Notes under the pieces: model-generated
Database searches by the model: none
Seen by the model: the letters and a program-made list of their open reading frames with translations, nothing else
What the model was told of the DNA's origin: nothing
Assembly: GCF_010093595.1 (NCBI RefSeq)
Contig: NW_022985438.1
Span: 2,027,087-2,091,086 of the forward strand
DNA: 64,000 nt
Direction: 5' to 3'
DNA from: Mytilinidion resinicola
Taxonomy: Eukaryota > Ascomycota > Dothideomycetes > Mytilinidiales > Mytilinidiaceae
Program-made: the position numbers and the translations under genes
In this document: positions 11,218-24,329 of the stretch, in pieces
Numbering within the stretch: position 1 is the first letter of the stretch
Layout of the letters: every line of letters begins with the position of its first letter

Positions 11218-12351
11218 TGTAGTATTTTTCTTTGGACTTGAAGATTGAATATTTGAAAGGCGAGCAAGAGAAGGACAACTAATTGATGGACCAAAAGGAT
11301 AGGGACGAAACACTGGCCTGTTGGGTATCTACACCCGTGTATGAAGGATTAGGCTTGAGATGTTCTTCAAGTAAGGCCCATGACAATTCTGCGCATCATA
11401 CCGCATATGAATACCTTGTCTGCCCCTCAGCATCAGCGTTGGATGCCATGACTTTAGATTGCAAGACATGGGCGCAAATCCCCAGCCCCGGGAACGTTAT
11501 CCGGGTCGAATAACAAGAAGCGATTCATGCGGATGTCACGATTTCCGACTCTGCCTTGACGATCCCCACTAGTAGCACAAATGGAATGGGCTGAGAACGG
11601 AATGCTAACATGTTCATCCAATGAAGGTACCAGGAGATTTGTCGAGCAATGAACTGACTTCGCGCTTTGAATTCTAATCACTTTGGAGAGAGTGAGGCTT
11701 CGATCCTCTCCGCTGTCCTCCACATCATGCGCTAGTCTTCGCTTGAATATACGGGGTCACAGGGAAGATAATGCACCTGATTCGGGAACGAGTGCTAGTG
11801 GTGGTGAGTATTGTAACGATTTTATGTGCAGAATACAGACCTTCCAATGCGATAGCCCTGATTGAAGCTAACTTACCTTCTCATAGCCAAACTTCGTTCA
11901 TGGTTGAGCATACCAATCTGCTCGGAAACCCTGTCGATTCCTCCAATATTTCTTCAAATTTGAATCATTTCTTCTGAGATCAAGTGCCATGATATTCCCT
12001 TGACGAGTCCCAGTTAAAACAGGTAGCTTTAGTGACTTCCCGCAGCCGACTCCCAGCTCGGCCCGGAACCAGTCATAGCTTCCTGAGCTTAATCTCTCCG
12101 CATTTGAACCCTTTCCCCAGGATAACTTCTCCCGAGCCTCTCTACGCTTCTCACCCGCGCAGAAATAACAGCGCGTCTGATGATCAGAGTCACACCGCCC
12201 GAAACTGCGGCCGACGATAGGCTTGAGGCTTGCCAAAATTTGCAATGGCTCAAAGGCATATAATGGCGCGCTTGCCCCCTTGCGAACGCGCGATTGAAGG
12301 CAGATTTGGGTTTGACAAGCTATCCGGAAGTTGAAGAGCTACTCTCACATC
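11218..12351. other. Divergent promoter region between the SDR and MFS genes
   Basis: The 1.13 kb separating two divergently transcribed genes. A TATA-like CATATAATGG lies near 12250, about 100 bp before the MFS start. The ORFs inside are unconvincing. Confidence 0.45.
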
Positions 12352-14622
12352 ATGAACGACGAAAAAGCCGATGTCGAGCACCACTCTGCCGATGAGCGGC
12401 CGTCTGGAAGCGTCAAAGGCAAGGAGGATGCGGCGCAGACCTATCTCCCGCAAGATGATACCGAATACAATGTCACATTCAAGACTTGGTGCGTTGTGTT
12501 GGTAAGTGGAAGACGCATCAAGGCGCAAACGCGCTATGACACAGGCTTTTTGCTGACACCGGTAGATTTTGTCCTTCTCGTACGGCATTTCGTTCTGGAT
12601 TGTTCCCTCCCTGAGCTCTATCCAGACACAGCAAGTAATCTCAAGCTTAATTCTGAACGGCGCTTTGCTGACTTTGATCAGAGTTGCTACTCAACTCGGC
12701 GACCCATCTGCAGCTGCATTCTATATTTCAATCTATACTATAAGTTCTGTAAGTCTGTGATACCACGGCACTGGGCTAATCCATACAGATGACCGTCACA
12801 ATTGCCTTTATGTAGGTATTCTAAGCCTGTAGGACTCTAGCGGATACTGACTGGTGTCTAGGGTCTGTGGCGCTAATTCGGACCTCTTTGGTCGGCGCTG
12901 GTTCATCATTGGCGGAAATGTGATAATGTTCGTTGGGTTTATAGTCGGTAAGTAGCGCAACCGAAACGTCCTCGATGTTTTCCTGTTACTGATCAGACTG
13001 CAAGGTGGCTCGGCGAAAAACAACACAGCAGTCTTAGTCGCTTGTGCCTTGATCGGATTTGGTGGTGGAAATGCACAACTCGCTGCATTTGCCCTCCCTG
13101 AGCTGCTACCGAACAAATGGAGACATTCCGCTATTGTTATTGCGGATATTGGAGTTTACTTCGCCGTCATCGTTGGCCCTGTCGCTGGGAGATTTGCTGG
13201 ACAGCACGGCGACGCTTGGAGATGGCTATTCTACGGTCCAGCTATTGCAGTTGGCTTCTCGTTCGTGGGCCTTTTTTTCTATTACTTCCCACCAGCTCAT
13301 CCACGAGGTATTCCATTCCGCCAGGCGCTTCGCGAGCTCGATTACGGAGGAGCGATTCTTTTCATCATCTCTACGACCTTGACATTGACTGGAATTGTGT
13401 ACACAACTACACTTCCATCATCCGATCCCAAGGTCATCGGCACTCTTGTCAGTGGACTCGGGCTGCTGGTTATGTTCGCACTGTACGAGACGTTCATACC
13501 GTTGAAACAGCCTCTTACGCCAACTCATGTCTTCACACGTGGCCATGGACGTGAGCTCACCGCTCCCTTTGTGGCTGGGTTTGTCGTTACCATGTTCTAC
13601 TATGCAATCAACGTGATCTACCCCACGATGATTGCCGTATTCTTCACGAACGAAACGACTAGTTTCCGATATGCGATCGTTCTAACGTGAGTACGACTCT
13701 CCATTGGACCGAGGCTTTACTGACTCCTCGTCTAGACTTCCTCAGAATCTCGGATTGACCTTCGGTGCCGTCCTGCTCACTAGTTTTGGTACCAAGATTG
13801 GGCATTGGAAATGGACTCTCACTGCTTCAGTGACCACCATGGTGGTCTTCGGTGCGCTTCTCGGGCTCGGTACACCTGACAGGAAGGGCATGGTCAGCAG
13901 AACCCGAATTCTTGTCCTTAGACTGAAATCACTGACAAGATACAATAGATGATCGCGTTCGTCTTCCTAGCTGAGATGGGTTTTGGCTGGGCGCAGGTAA
14001 ATATCGCTGTGGTGCTTGTATTCTTCAAAGCTAATCATGTCTTAGTACTTATCTATCGCTTTCATCCAATTCGGTGTCGATCAAGTTGAGTTGGGTATCT
14101 CTGGTGGTCTAGCGTAAGTTCTCTCTCCAGCTTGCAGGACTAAGCACTAAAGCATCTTGTAGCGGCGTTGCACGCTTTGCGGGCGGATCAGTAGCTATCA
14201 GCGTCTACACCACCATTCTTACCAATGTGCAATCTTCGCACGCAGCAAAGCTTGTACCTGCTGCAGCCATCGCTGCCGGCCTACCTGCGGCGTCTGCTTC
14301 CGCGCTCCTCGCCGCTATTCCTCTTGGCTCCGCCGCGATCGCGAAGGTGCCGGGCATCACCACCGAGATTGCTGTTGCAGCGGGAGCGGCGTTCCAGCAG
14401 AGCTATGCAGTAGGATTACGGACTACGGCCCTGAGCTCGCTGAGTTTTGGTATCATCGGGATAATTGGTGAGTTTCACCCATTTCTGGGCATAAGCGCGT
14501 AATATGTTCTAACAAACACGGCAGCCTGCATTTGTTGCAATGATATTGGGCACAAGATGACAAACAAGATTGAGATCTTCCTTGAAAACGACGAGAATGC
14601 GGAGAAGAATAAATTCCATTGA
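12352..14622 (+). CDS. MFS transporter, TRI12/DHA-type drug or metabolite efflux pump
   Basis: Plasma-membrane antiporter of the fungal TRI12-like subfamily with about 14 helices. The start at 12352 opens a hydrophilic N-terminal tail (MNDEKADVEHH). The gene is split by about eight or nine short introns, for example 12502-12565 and one beginning 12613+GTAATC. Key segments in frame after splicing: FSYGISFWIVPSL (TM1), CGANSDLFGRRW (the loop 2-3 motif typical of TRI12), a GFGGGNAQLAAFALPELLPNKWRH loop, DAWRWLFYGP, and a C-terminal GLAGVARFAGGSVA helix. The C-terminus is a charged tail ending near EKNKFH. The neighbouring SDR and ABM-like genes suggest export of, or self-protection against, a small metabolite; that is inference. 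Confidence 0.88.
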
Positions 14623-16582
14623 TCGTTAGGAGGGTGTAGATACGCCCATATGCCGCCGTCTGAAGCGCCTCGATATATTTCCAGAAACACGGACAAGATG
14701 GAAAGTCCATTGCTTTGGATGATCTGGATACATGCCGGGGTACCTCGGACGGCTGTGGATAGGTCCACAGACTAGAACTGTGCCATAGACTTTTATCTCA
14801 AATCATGTCGTGACGAGTGTCTGAGCTGCTGATATGTCCCATAATGCTTACCATCAGATTGTGTACAAAATACATTTGGTAAAACGACGGTGAACAGCTA
14901 AGTATAAGGATGAAGACTAATGCTATCGATGGCAAGACTCACTCGGTATTGGACTTAGTGATTTCCGCGGAGCTGGAGGACTACGATGGTATGGGTGAGA
15001 GGCGCAGGATGGCCCTATCAACCGTATCGATGTCGAGAGGTCCAATCTAGCCAGCCACGGAACTGCACGCGGGATGCGGACGCGCTGATGCATTTGATTG
15101 ATGCTCGATGAACGTCTGGACGACTGCATTTTCCCGAGAGGCTGGCTCAGCCGGAAGTCCCACAGGGTCGCGAGCCATTGTGGCAGGTCGTGGGGGAGGT
15201 GCTGGCGGCTCTGCAAGTCGTAATGACCAGCGAGCTGATATTCACAAGGACGCTCTGCACACGCCGACTTCTCGAAGCCAGCTGGACGCGGTGGTCCCGG
15301 GTCGCGGCGGCGCTGAATGGTGCAGCGAGGCAGATGAGGGACGGGAGCGATGTGAAGCTGGTCGAGTTGTTCACGATCACCCCCAACCAGCGGAGAGGTG
15401 CCGCGCCGGAAAGGGGTCAGGTGGTGAGAGAGCTGCCAGCCGTCAGACGAGGTGTGGAGTGTGGAGCACAGTGTGGGCCAAGCTGAGCAGGCGGCTTTCC
15501 AGGGAGTATTGGCTTGGCATCGAGCAGAACTCCAACGGCCGATGCCACAACCGCAGCATTCCAACCCGCCGGCAGCTCCAGGCCTCCCGTGCCGTGGTTC
15601 CTGCTGATTCACAGCGCCCGCCGTCTCACCTGGTGATACTGTGCAACGCCTGCGCAGAACACCATCCATCGCACAATCCATAGGGCTCCTTGGTCTCATT
15701 TGCGCCATCAGGCCACGCTGGAAAAGGGCATTATCGAAAGGAGGGGCAAAACGTGCAAGAGCGGCAGCTGCTATCGATTTGGGATAGATGCGGTGCTGCA
15801 GTGCTGACGCGCGGGATGCGACTCGTACCGATTGCGCAACAGGGCTGCAAAGGGGGGCAGACGGTCCAGAATGCAGACTGCTGAAGACAGCAACGGGCCG
15901 CTGGACGCGCGTGCTCAGGATTGCGGAGAAGAGATGCAGGGCACTTTAACGGTTCTGGCAGCGGTGCAGGAATCGCAGAAATGAAGGCGCTGCTAGAGCT
16001 CCCGTTTCCGGCGCAGAGCGAGTCGCGAGCAGGGGGTTTGTATTGCTTCGCAAGCCTATCGACGGCCGCACTGCTGTATCGCAGCCGGCGCGACGCCCCA
16101 ACTGGTGATGGCGGCGCCCTGGCTGGGCCTTTGCAGCCAGACAGACTGCTGGTGCGAGGAGGCTTGCCAGGTCGAGCCGGTGGCTTGAAGTCGGCCCAAA
16201 GCTCTGCTTCTGGGGGCGTGTGCTCGCGCTCGATAGTGCTAGAAATGCCCTCAGCGCCAGCGGGTGCGAATAAAGAAAAGACGTCCCCCGGTCAAAGATC
16301 ATCTCTGTTCAACACCGCATCCAACTTTCGTCACTCTCTTTTTGCTGTTCTTCAGGTCGTCTCTCCAGCTTCACCGTCCTTGGCCGTCGAGCACGATCGG
16401 CATCAAACATCCCGCACCACAGCATCGCCGGGCCGCTGGCGCTGCAAGGGGCTGCCTCGACCACATATCTGCCAATTGGGCCACACCACTCGCCAGCAAC
16501 CATTGCACCGCACCGCTGGCCGCCGCTGGCAGCAGCCTGCGAGGCAGGGCGCGCTGAGATAGCAGGAGACGGTCATGTTCTG
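14623..16582. other. GC-rich intergenic region without a supported gene
   Basis: About 2 kb. From about 14920 on it is GC-rich and holds ORFs up to 261 codons on both strands (14923-15708 minus, 15108-15683 plus, 15921-16562 plus). The translations are Arg/Ala/Gly/Ser-rich with no domain, overlap in several frames and lack usable gene structure. I read this as promoter and 5' flank of the downstream gene. Confidence 0.55.
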
Positions 16583-17986
16583 GTGCAGCGGTGGATGCCT
16601 GTCGGTGCAATGAAGCCCTCTCGGAACCGCGCTTCGTCGTCGTGCACAAGCACCCGCCGCCCTCGGCCGGAGAGACAACAGCTCGCATCTCGTGTTCCCA
16701 GGAAGTGGCGGGAAGAGAGAGCCGCATGGGCTGCAGGTCAAGACACACCCGTGTCGCACCATGACCAGGTCTGGCCATGCGTGGAGAGTCAGCCTTCGAA
16801 ACAACGAGCTCCACCCGGGAGCGAGCCGAGTATCTATATCAGCTGCAGACGGCCCGTGTCGACGCAATCCTTCAGACCCAGCGCGCTGCTCTTCCTGGTC
16901 GTGCTGGTAACGTTGGCCCTGCTCTGTGGACCCGTCATCGCGAGCGACACACATGGTGATCGACATCGATCCGCGCTCGACGCCAGTGTCGACTTGCCCT
17001 CCAGCTTTGACGGCCTTCTTTTTCTCGACCGCAGTGAGCCGCCTCCACGCATGCATCTGCTCGCGCGGGACCATGTCCACACGACCTCCACCGCAGACTC
17101 GCAATCACCCACCGCAACGAAGAAGTCTGCCTCCTCCGCGAGCTCCCTGACGACGGACCCCGAAGCCACCACGACCCTCACCTCGATGCCGCAACCATTT
17201 GACGCCGTGCTGAGCAACAACTTTACCTCGTCTTGCCAGAACTTCTTCCAGACCTTCCTCTCGAACTCCACCTTCACCGACTGCCATCCGTTCTCGCTCC
17301 TCCTCCAGGTATGCTTCGTGAGCTGAAACGTATGTCGCAAGCGCTGACAACTGCAGACCTCAAGCGGCTTCTTCGATGCCTCCAAATCCTTTGTCCGCAT
17401 CACGCAGACCCTAGACGCGACATGCAAGGTCGACTTCCACCAGTGTGCGGCGGTGATGAATGAATTTGGGCGCGCCATCAAGAACGAGAGCAATTGCGCG
17501 GTAGACTACGCGCAGGACAGCCCGCTAGTGCTACAGGCATACAACGGTTTCCTCGCGTACCAACCACTCTACCAGGCCGGGTGCTTGAGGGATGCTCGTG
17601 GCAATTACTGTAAGGCGACTACTGTTCTTGCGTATGGCCTTGACTAATAACTTCCAGGCTTCGCCAATGCCATCACCAACACCACTGCCGTAGTGGACTC
17701 CTATCCGTACTATCTCCCTCTCGGCGTCTCGCTCCCAGCCACATCTCGACCGACATGCAGCACATGTCTCCAGGACACCATGGCCATCTTCTCATCGTTT
17801 GCCGGCAACACGACGCAGCCCATCAGTCAAACGTATGGCGACGCCGCTCAGCAGATCGACGTCGGATGCGGGCCAACGTTCGTCAACCAAACCGCAGCAC
17901 CACTAAAGGGTGGTGCAGGCGGCATCGGAGCCGGCCTGACACCAATGTTCGCGCTTTGGATGATGCTTATCGCATATCTGCTATGA
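16583..17986 (+). CDS. Cell-surface protein with a DUF7729-like domain and predicted GPI anchor
   Basis: Proposed exons: 16583-17308, 17357-17609 and 17658-17986 (435 residues; sum divisible by three; introns of 48 nt). A hydrophobic stretch SALLFLVVLVTLALLC serves as signal or anchor, followed by a Ser/Thr-rich linker. A Cys-rich domain begins FTSSCQNFFQTFLSNSTF and carries LLLQTSSGFF, DATCKVDF, CAVDYAQ, an AYNGFLAYQPLY segment and CSTCLQD, all features of the fungal DUF7729 family. The C-terminus (PLKGGAGG, then a hydrophobic tail ending MLIAYLL) looks like a GPI signal. The start is uncertain: the hydrophobic stretch lies about 90 residues in, so translation may begin on a different upstream exon. 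Function is unknown; a wall or membrane glycoprotein is likely. Confidence 0.8.
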
Positions 17987-19104
17987 GACAGGAATGCCAC
18001 GACGCATTTGCCTAAACGGTCGCCGCAAAGCGGTCACCAGACACGCTCTCTGCTTTACACTGTACATTTGATTTTAAGCACCTGATCCAGGATACATCAG
18101 CGACGGCGCAAAGGGGTTACAGTGGACGGATTGAATTTGGAGTCCGGGAGGCCCAAACGGGGGCGCCTCCTGGCCGGCGTTGGGAAAAGCTTCAACGTGT
18201 GGATGATATGAACGGGCACTCCAGCTGCCGATTCCATGCCACGGACACTTTCGATTTTCTCTTTTTGATTTATTAGAGCTAGGATGATACCACATTACTT
18301 TCCCGGTGGTTGCACCTATGGGCGCAGCTGTCAATAATAAATATAATTAATATCGCAACACTACGAGCCACCCATCCATGAATACAGGGACAATCGAAAA
18401 AGACAAGGGCGCTGGTACCGAGCCCGGCAAGAATAGCCGCATTTCCTCCTTAGTGACCCATTCGGGTGGGATGAAACAGACAGGAGTCACGTGCAGGTGT
18501 ATCACGAGCAGGATTTCCTCAGATGGGCCCCCTTGCATCAGACGAAACCTTGGCACGTTCAGCAACACCGCTTGGCTGCTCTCCCGAAACCTTTCAGCGC
18601 TCACCACGTCCGCCATGCCTCCTGAGGCGCCTGGTTTGCAGCCGTGCTGCCCATCATCATCACGACGCCGCCGCACATCGATCAGTTGCGCCCACGATCT
18701 GGGTGCGGGAGCGACGGCGGAGCGGAGATTGCTGGGGCGCGGCGGGCTTTGTCTGACAGCTAACGGGGCGGTGTGCGTGGCTTTGTAGGACGTTCCTGGC
18801 GATTCGCAGGGATGCTCGACAGCAACGGCCGCCATCATGGGTGTGCGACAACGAGCTTGGCCGTCGGAGAGGTCAAACACCAGCCGTCTCATTGGCTCCA
18901 TGCAGCCGTGCATCGCATCTCAGCCCTATCCCCAGGGGCATCCCACTTTATCCCACACGCCCGCCTCTTCCGTCTGATGGAAATACCACACTGGCCGCGT
19001 GCACCGAGTGATATGTTCCTTCCTTAAGTTCCTCCTGTCTGCCTCGTTGTGACCTTTCTGGCAACCTCTTGCGACTACATATCTCCAACGCGCCACCTGC
19101 TATC
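17987..19104. other. Intergenic, no supported gene
   Basis: 3' flank of the DUF7729-like gene and 5' flank of the next gene. A 188-codon minus-strand ORF (18347-18913) has no recognisable domain and covers the likely promoter, so it is not called. Confidence 0.55.
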
Positions 19105-21052
19105 ATGACCGCGGTGATGACCATGGGTGGTGGACTGGCACCCGCTTCCCGACACGACATAATCAGTACTCTGTTGAACGACTACGGCAGCTCCTGGGAA
19201 AACGGGGGGTCTTCGCCGTATGCAGTCTCTCCCGTGCGCGACCTGCCACCGCTGCCGTCCATCAAAGACCTTCCGCCGCCTCCCCCTAAAGACGACAAGC
19301 CGCTGCCTTATTTCATGCGTTTCCAGCTCCGAGGTGAATAGCCAATTTCGTAGTCTCAAGTCTGTCTTATGTTCGCTTGTGTATGCGTGGGTCCGTCCGT
19401 GCTCTTACGATTGAAAAAGATCGAATTCAAGAGCTAGGCTGAGGCTGTGCGCGGCGGATGCTCAGCTTCGCCCGAAACATGGGTTCTGAGCACTTCTAGC
19501 AGCTCAAGACAACGTCTTATCACTGTTCGGTCAAGAGCGCCTGCTGACACGTGCCAGTGGACGAGGCAAGCACGAAGCCGCCGACGCAGCAGGAACCCAC
19601 AATCATCCACTCTAAATCTATCAGTCGCGGCAGAAAGCCCAACAACCTCAAGCTCGCCATAAGCAACGGTGCCACTGCCGTCCTACCATCCACACAGCTT
19701 ACCAACGCGTCATCTACTACTGCTGCACATACACCGCAACTCTCGGACCGCCCGCTGCCAGGATTACCCGATCTGCCACCGCCTCCACCTAGAAAGTCAT
19801 CCCTGCGGCCTCAGATGGGCAACAAGGACTCCAAGGTTGCAAATGATAAGGAAGAGAAAGCGACGTCGCCCAAGGGCAGCGTCTTCAAGCGACGTCCAGT
19901 ACCCGCTCCCAAGGTGCCTGGAGTGAAGAAGTATCCCACACTTGGTGATACTCTCTCCAGAACGGGCTTGAAGCACAAAAAGTTGGTCGACCGAGGAAGT
20001 CTAGTCGACCAGCAAAGCACAGCCGACCAGCGAAGCATTGCAGCCTCCACGTCACCCAGTACAATTCCATCACACGCGCAAACTCGGTCGAATGCCACCG
20101 ACTATTCCTCAACGACGCCGACCAATGTTACCTCGCTAGCTGGTACGTCTCGAGCTGGCACTTCTACAGCCACAGGCAGAACGGGCAGCACCTCCATCGA
20201 CACGAACGGGCCTCCAACCCCAGAACCAAGGACTTCTCTCGTTCCATCGCTTCCATCGCCCAGTCCTGTACCAGAAGAGTCTCCCTCCAAATATGGCCTT
20301 CGGGATCGATCACCAAGCCCGAAAGCCGGACCGCCCCCCGTATCCAAGCACTACCGGGGGAAAAGCAGCACGGGTTTCGACATCTTCAAAGTACGTGAAA
20401 CCCCGCACCGTAGATTTCGTACCTGCAATCTATTCTCGTTCTTCTCGCTGGCCGCCCCGAGATTCAGCTATGCAGGCAAGCACGCTGACGAGTCAACTTC
20501 CAGGCTTCTTCCGGACTCCAGAACGCGCGAGCGTACCTGAATACCATCACACCGTCGCCTACGCCCTCTCCCATCGTAACGCCCATCGCAAGTGTAATGA
20601 ACACCACGACACAGTCCCAGGAGACGAGTGAGGATGAGCCGCTCTATTCGCCCCGCTCGCCGAAAATACAGGAACTACGGAGGAAGCGCTCATCGATTCT
20701 TTTATCCCTGAACGAAAACCGGCCTGCTACCTGCAACGCCCCGTATCTCACCGTTACACACACCGACTGCTACCACAACCACGCCCACTTCCACCCTGGA
20801 AAGAACACAGCCTGCCCCGTAGCATGCATGCTCTGCTACAAAGACGAGCCAAGTGAACGGTGGACCTGCACATGGTGCGCCCTTCGGATCTGTTCAGGCT
20901 GCCGCGCAAACCTCGAAAGAGTGCCTAGCCGCAATATCTGCGCTTTGAAAAACTCGAATTTCAGCACCAAAGATTCGCGAACGCGCTCCCGTGTGAGTAG
21001 TGGGCCAGGCGTCGTGCTATGGGAATCGAAGATGGAGAAGGTTAGAAAGTGA
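19105..21052 (+). CDS. Proline-rich protein with a C-terminal Cys/His-rich putative zinc-binding domain
   Basis: Proposed exons: 19105-19333, 19558-20390 and 20504-21052 (536 residues, frame preserved; the first intron is long at 224 nt). The N-terminal two thirds are low-complexity and intrinsically disordered, with poly-proline runs (LPPPPPKDDKPLP, LPDLPPPPPRKSS) that could bind SH3, WW or profilin-type partners. From about residue 410 there is a compact Cys/His-rich module: CNAP, DCYHNHAHFHPGKNTACP, CMLC, WTCTWCALRICSGC. It carries eight or so cysteines and several histidines in a RING/B-box-like spacing. I do not recognise a named family. Hypothetical fungal proteins with this C-terminal block exist to my knowledge, but no function is established. 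Confidence 0.75.
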
Positions 21053-22203
21053 TCGGGGTAGAGATCAAGTATTCGGCAGCTTAGTATCAAGATGGAAGAT
21101 GACGAGATGGAGAGATTTTGGACCGACACCAGCTTCAGCTCAACTCAATCCAGTTCACCACCGACATTTTCAATTCGTCTAGCTCTGCGAGCTCCCTTTT
21201 GGATGGATTCAGCCTTTCTTCCTTTATCTGTCAGACGTACGCACATACCCCCGCATTGGCATACTGCATTCGCATCGAATCGGCGTTTTCCCTTCTCACC
21301 CACCCTTCAATGAAAGAGCTTTGAAGCCATCCTCAGACCAGCAACGAGTCGAGCAAGACTCCTTCCCTGTGCAGTCGATTTCCTTTTTACGGTTAATGTC
21401 TTTCCGTATCGTATGTACACGCTGGAGTTACGGCCGGTCGATATTGGATTGTCTGGGTTGGAATGGCATTGCTATGCCAAAGAGCTTAAAGCGTCTATCC
21501 GACACTTTTGTATCTAACAAACATGTTTCCTTAGAGCCTTGACTTGGAGTATTTCCTAGTCGAAGTATTTAGATAGATAGAAATGGAAGTCGGGAGGATG
21601 GACACTTTTGAGACTTTATTCTAGCATCTTCATTACCCTTCAGCTCGATGGATGATCCTTTATTTCTGTGATTTAACATGCAGTATAGCAGAGAATCATG
21701 GATGGGTGGAAGATCATCGTGGTAGATTCTGGGACCTGGCCACCCCAAGGCAATCACCAAGGCAGTCGTGTATCCTAAAGTAGCCTATGTATGAGGCGCG
21801 ATATATGTAGATCTTAGAGTTCAATAATCTCCTAAACACAATCCTCCACACTGAGTTGTCGTGAGGTGCCTGTAGTCAATGTACGTAGTCCTGTTTAATT
21901 GTAGATTTCCAACACCATGTGCTCCCACATAGAAAGCGGGGCTGCAGGTGCGAGGATGTATAATGACTATGGGGATGGCGGAGATTTCCATGCTGAGGTG
22001 AGTGATCCCGAACGTCCTTTGTCCGTGCGCCCGGAGAAACCATTTGCCGATACCTTGGCGCGTTCTTTTTCAAGGTCTCGAGAAGCGGTTGCGGGATTCT
22101 TTCGTTGCGCTCGGCCACCCCACAACCACCCAACAACTCCACTACTCCTAGAAATCCCTTCACAAGCAGCTCTCCTGCTAGAGCCAATTCCCAATCACTT
22201 GAC
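21053..22203. other. Intergenic, nothing recognised
   Basis: 3' flank of the proline-rich gene and promoter/5'UTR of RPB6. ORFs at 21917-22276 are GC-biased shadows without domains. Confidence 0.55.
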
Positions 22204-22938
<735 letters not shown>

Positions 22939-23302
22939 TACGTCGAAATTAGTTGCATCTAAGGAGTTTTGGGGGTTGACAAAATAGGATCAGGCGACGA
23001 CCCTGGAGGCGTTTTGAAGCGGAGTACCAGATTTCTGACTGGTGCATTCTGTACAACTGATATCAAACTTAGCGAATACTCACTCGTCTATGTCAGAGCG
23101 AAAGATTTCCCCTTGCAGACTCGACGTCGGGAATTGTTGCTCCTTTTAGTGAACATAGTAGGAAGTGGGGTAGGCAAAAGATGCCCCGCATATGGAGACG
23201 TCAGTCGACACAACAGCTCCGTCACAACCTCGAGTTTCTCTTAACTGCTCAATTGAACTCAACACAACCTCTCACAACTCTCCTACTATCCCCACGTTCA
23301 AT

Positions 23303-24329
23303 ATGCCGTTCACAACTACAGCTACCATCGCCTCGTTCGGCGGCAAGCTGCTAAAACTGACACACAAGGCCACCAGCACGAACTGCGACATGGCTCTCAA
23401 CCTCTACTTGCCTCCTCAAGCGGCGAAGTCTGGCGCAAAAGTTCCAGTACTGTTCTATTTATCTGGTCTAACCTGCACTGGAGACAACTGCGCAGAAAAA
23501 GGGTTCTTCCAGCACGGAGCGAGCGAGAAGGGTGTTGCGGTTGTCTACCCAGATACTAGCCCAAGTACGCCTACCTGATGCACTTCAATGAAACAAGCTA
23601 ACGCCGTTGTAGGAGGGTTGAGGATCGAAGGCGAAGACGAGGGATGGGACTTCGGAACCGGCGCCGGCTTCTACGTGGACGCAACTAAAGACCCCTGGAG
23701 CAAAGGCTACAAGATGTACAGCTACATCACTGAGGAGCTCCCAAAGGCGCTATTCTCCTCCTTCGACCAGTTGGACTCCAGCAGAGTCAGCATCACAGGA
23801 CACAGTATGGGCGGGCACGGCGCTTTGACGTTGGTCAGTGTTCCTGGATGCGAACAGAACCCAGTGGCTGACAGCAGCCCATCTAGTTCCTGAAGAACCC
23901 AGGCATGTACAAGTCTGTATCGGCATTCGCTCCCATCGCCAACCCAATCAACTGTCCATGGGGCCAGAAAGCGTTCAAAGGATACTTCGGCGAGGACCAG
24001 CAGGCGAAGTGGGCGGAGCACGATGCGACGGAGCTGGTGAAGAAGTGGAAGGGGCCCCTGAATCTGCTCATCGACGTGGTGCGTCCTCAACAAACTTTCT
24101 CCAGATCTCGGATTCCAGACTGGCAGCTAACGGCCTTTAGGGCACTGGCGACAACTTCTACAAGCAAAAGCAACTGCTGCCGGAGAACTTCATCGAGGCG
24201 GCGAAAGAGGCGGGTAATGATAGTGGAATCACGCTGCGGATGCAGCCGGATTACGACCACAGCTACTTTTTCATGGCCTCGTTTGCAGACGATCATGTTG
24301 CGCATGCTGCGAAGTATTTGTTTGCCTAG
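23303..24329 (+). CDS. S-formylglutathione hydrolase (esterase D family)
   Basis: Cytosolic serine hydrolase that splits S-formylglutathione into formate and glutathione in formaldehyde detoxification. Exons 23303-23564, 23613-23833, 23887-24078 and 24141-24329 give 287 residues, the normal family length. Motifs: LYLPPQ, the oxyanion region [26 protein letters not shown] formed across intron 1, the nucleophile elbow [18 protein letters not shown], the Asp region GTGDNF, and the catalytic His in DYDHSYFF. The frame is open back to 23192, but [17 protein letters not shown] is the expected N-terminus, so 23303 is chosen. Confidence 0.95.

Noticed and set aside
14923..16562. Long ORFs (up to 261 codons) in GC-rich DNA between the MFS and DUF7729-like genes
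   Set aside because: Overlap in several frames, Ala/Arg/Gly-rich random translations; expected by chance at high GC.
16777..16959. Alternative N-terminal exon for the DUF7729-like gene (frame beginning MRGESAFETTSSTRERAEYL)
   Set aside because: Looks mildly coding, but no convincing splice links it to the hydrophobic segment, which is in another frame; left as uncertainty about the start.
18347..18913. 188-codon minus-strand ORF
   Set aside because: No recognisable domain and lies over the likely promoter of the plus-strand gene at 19105.
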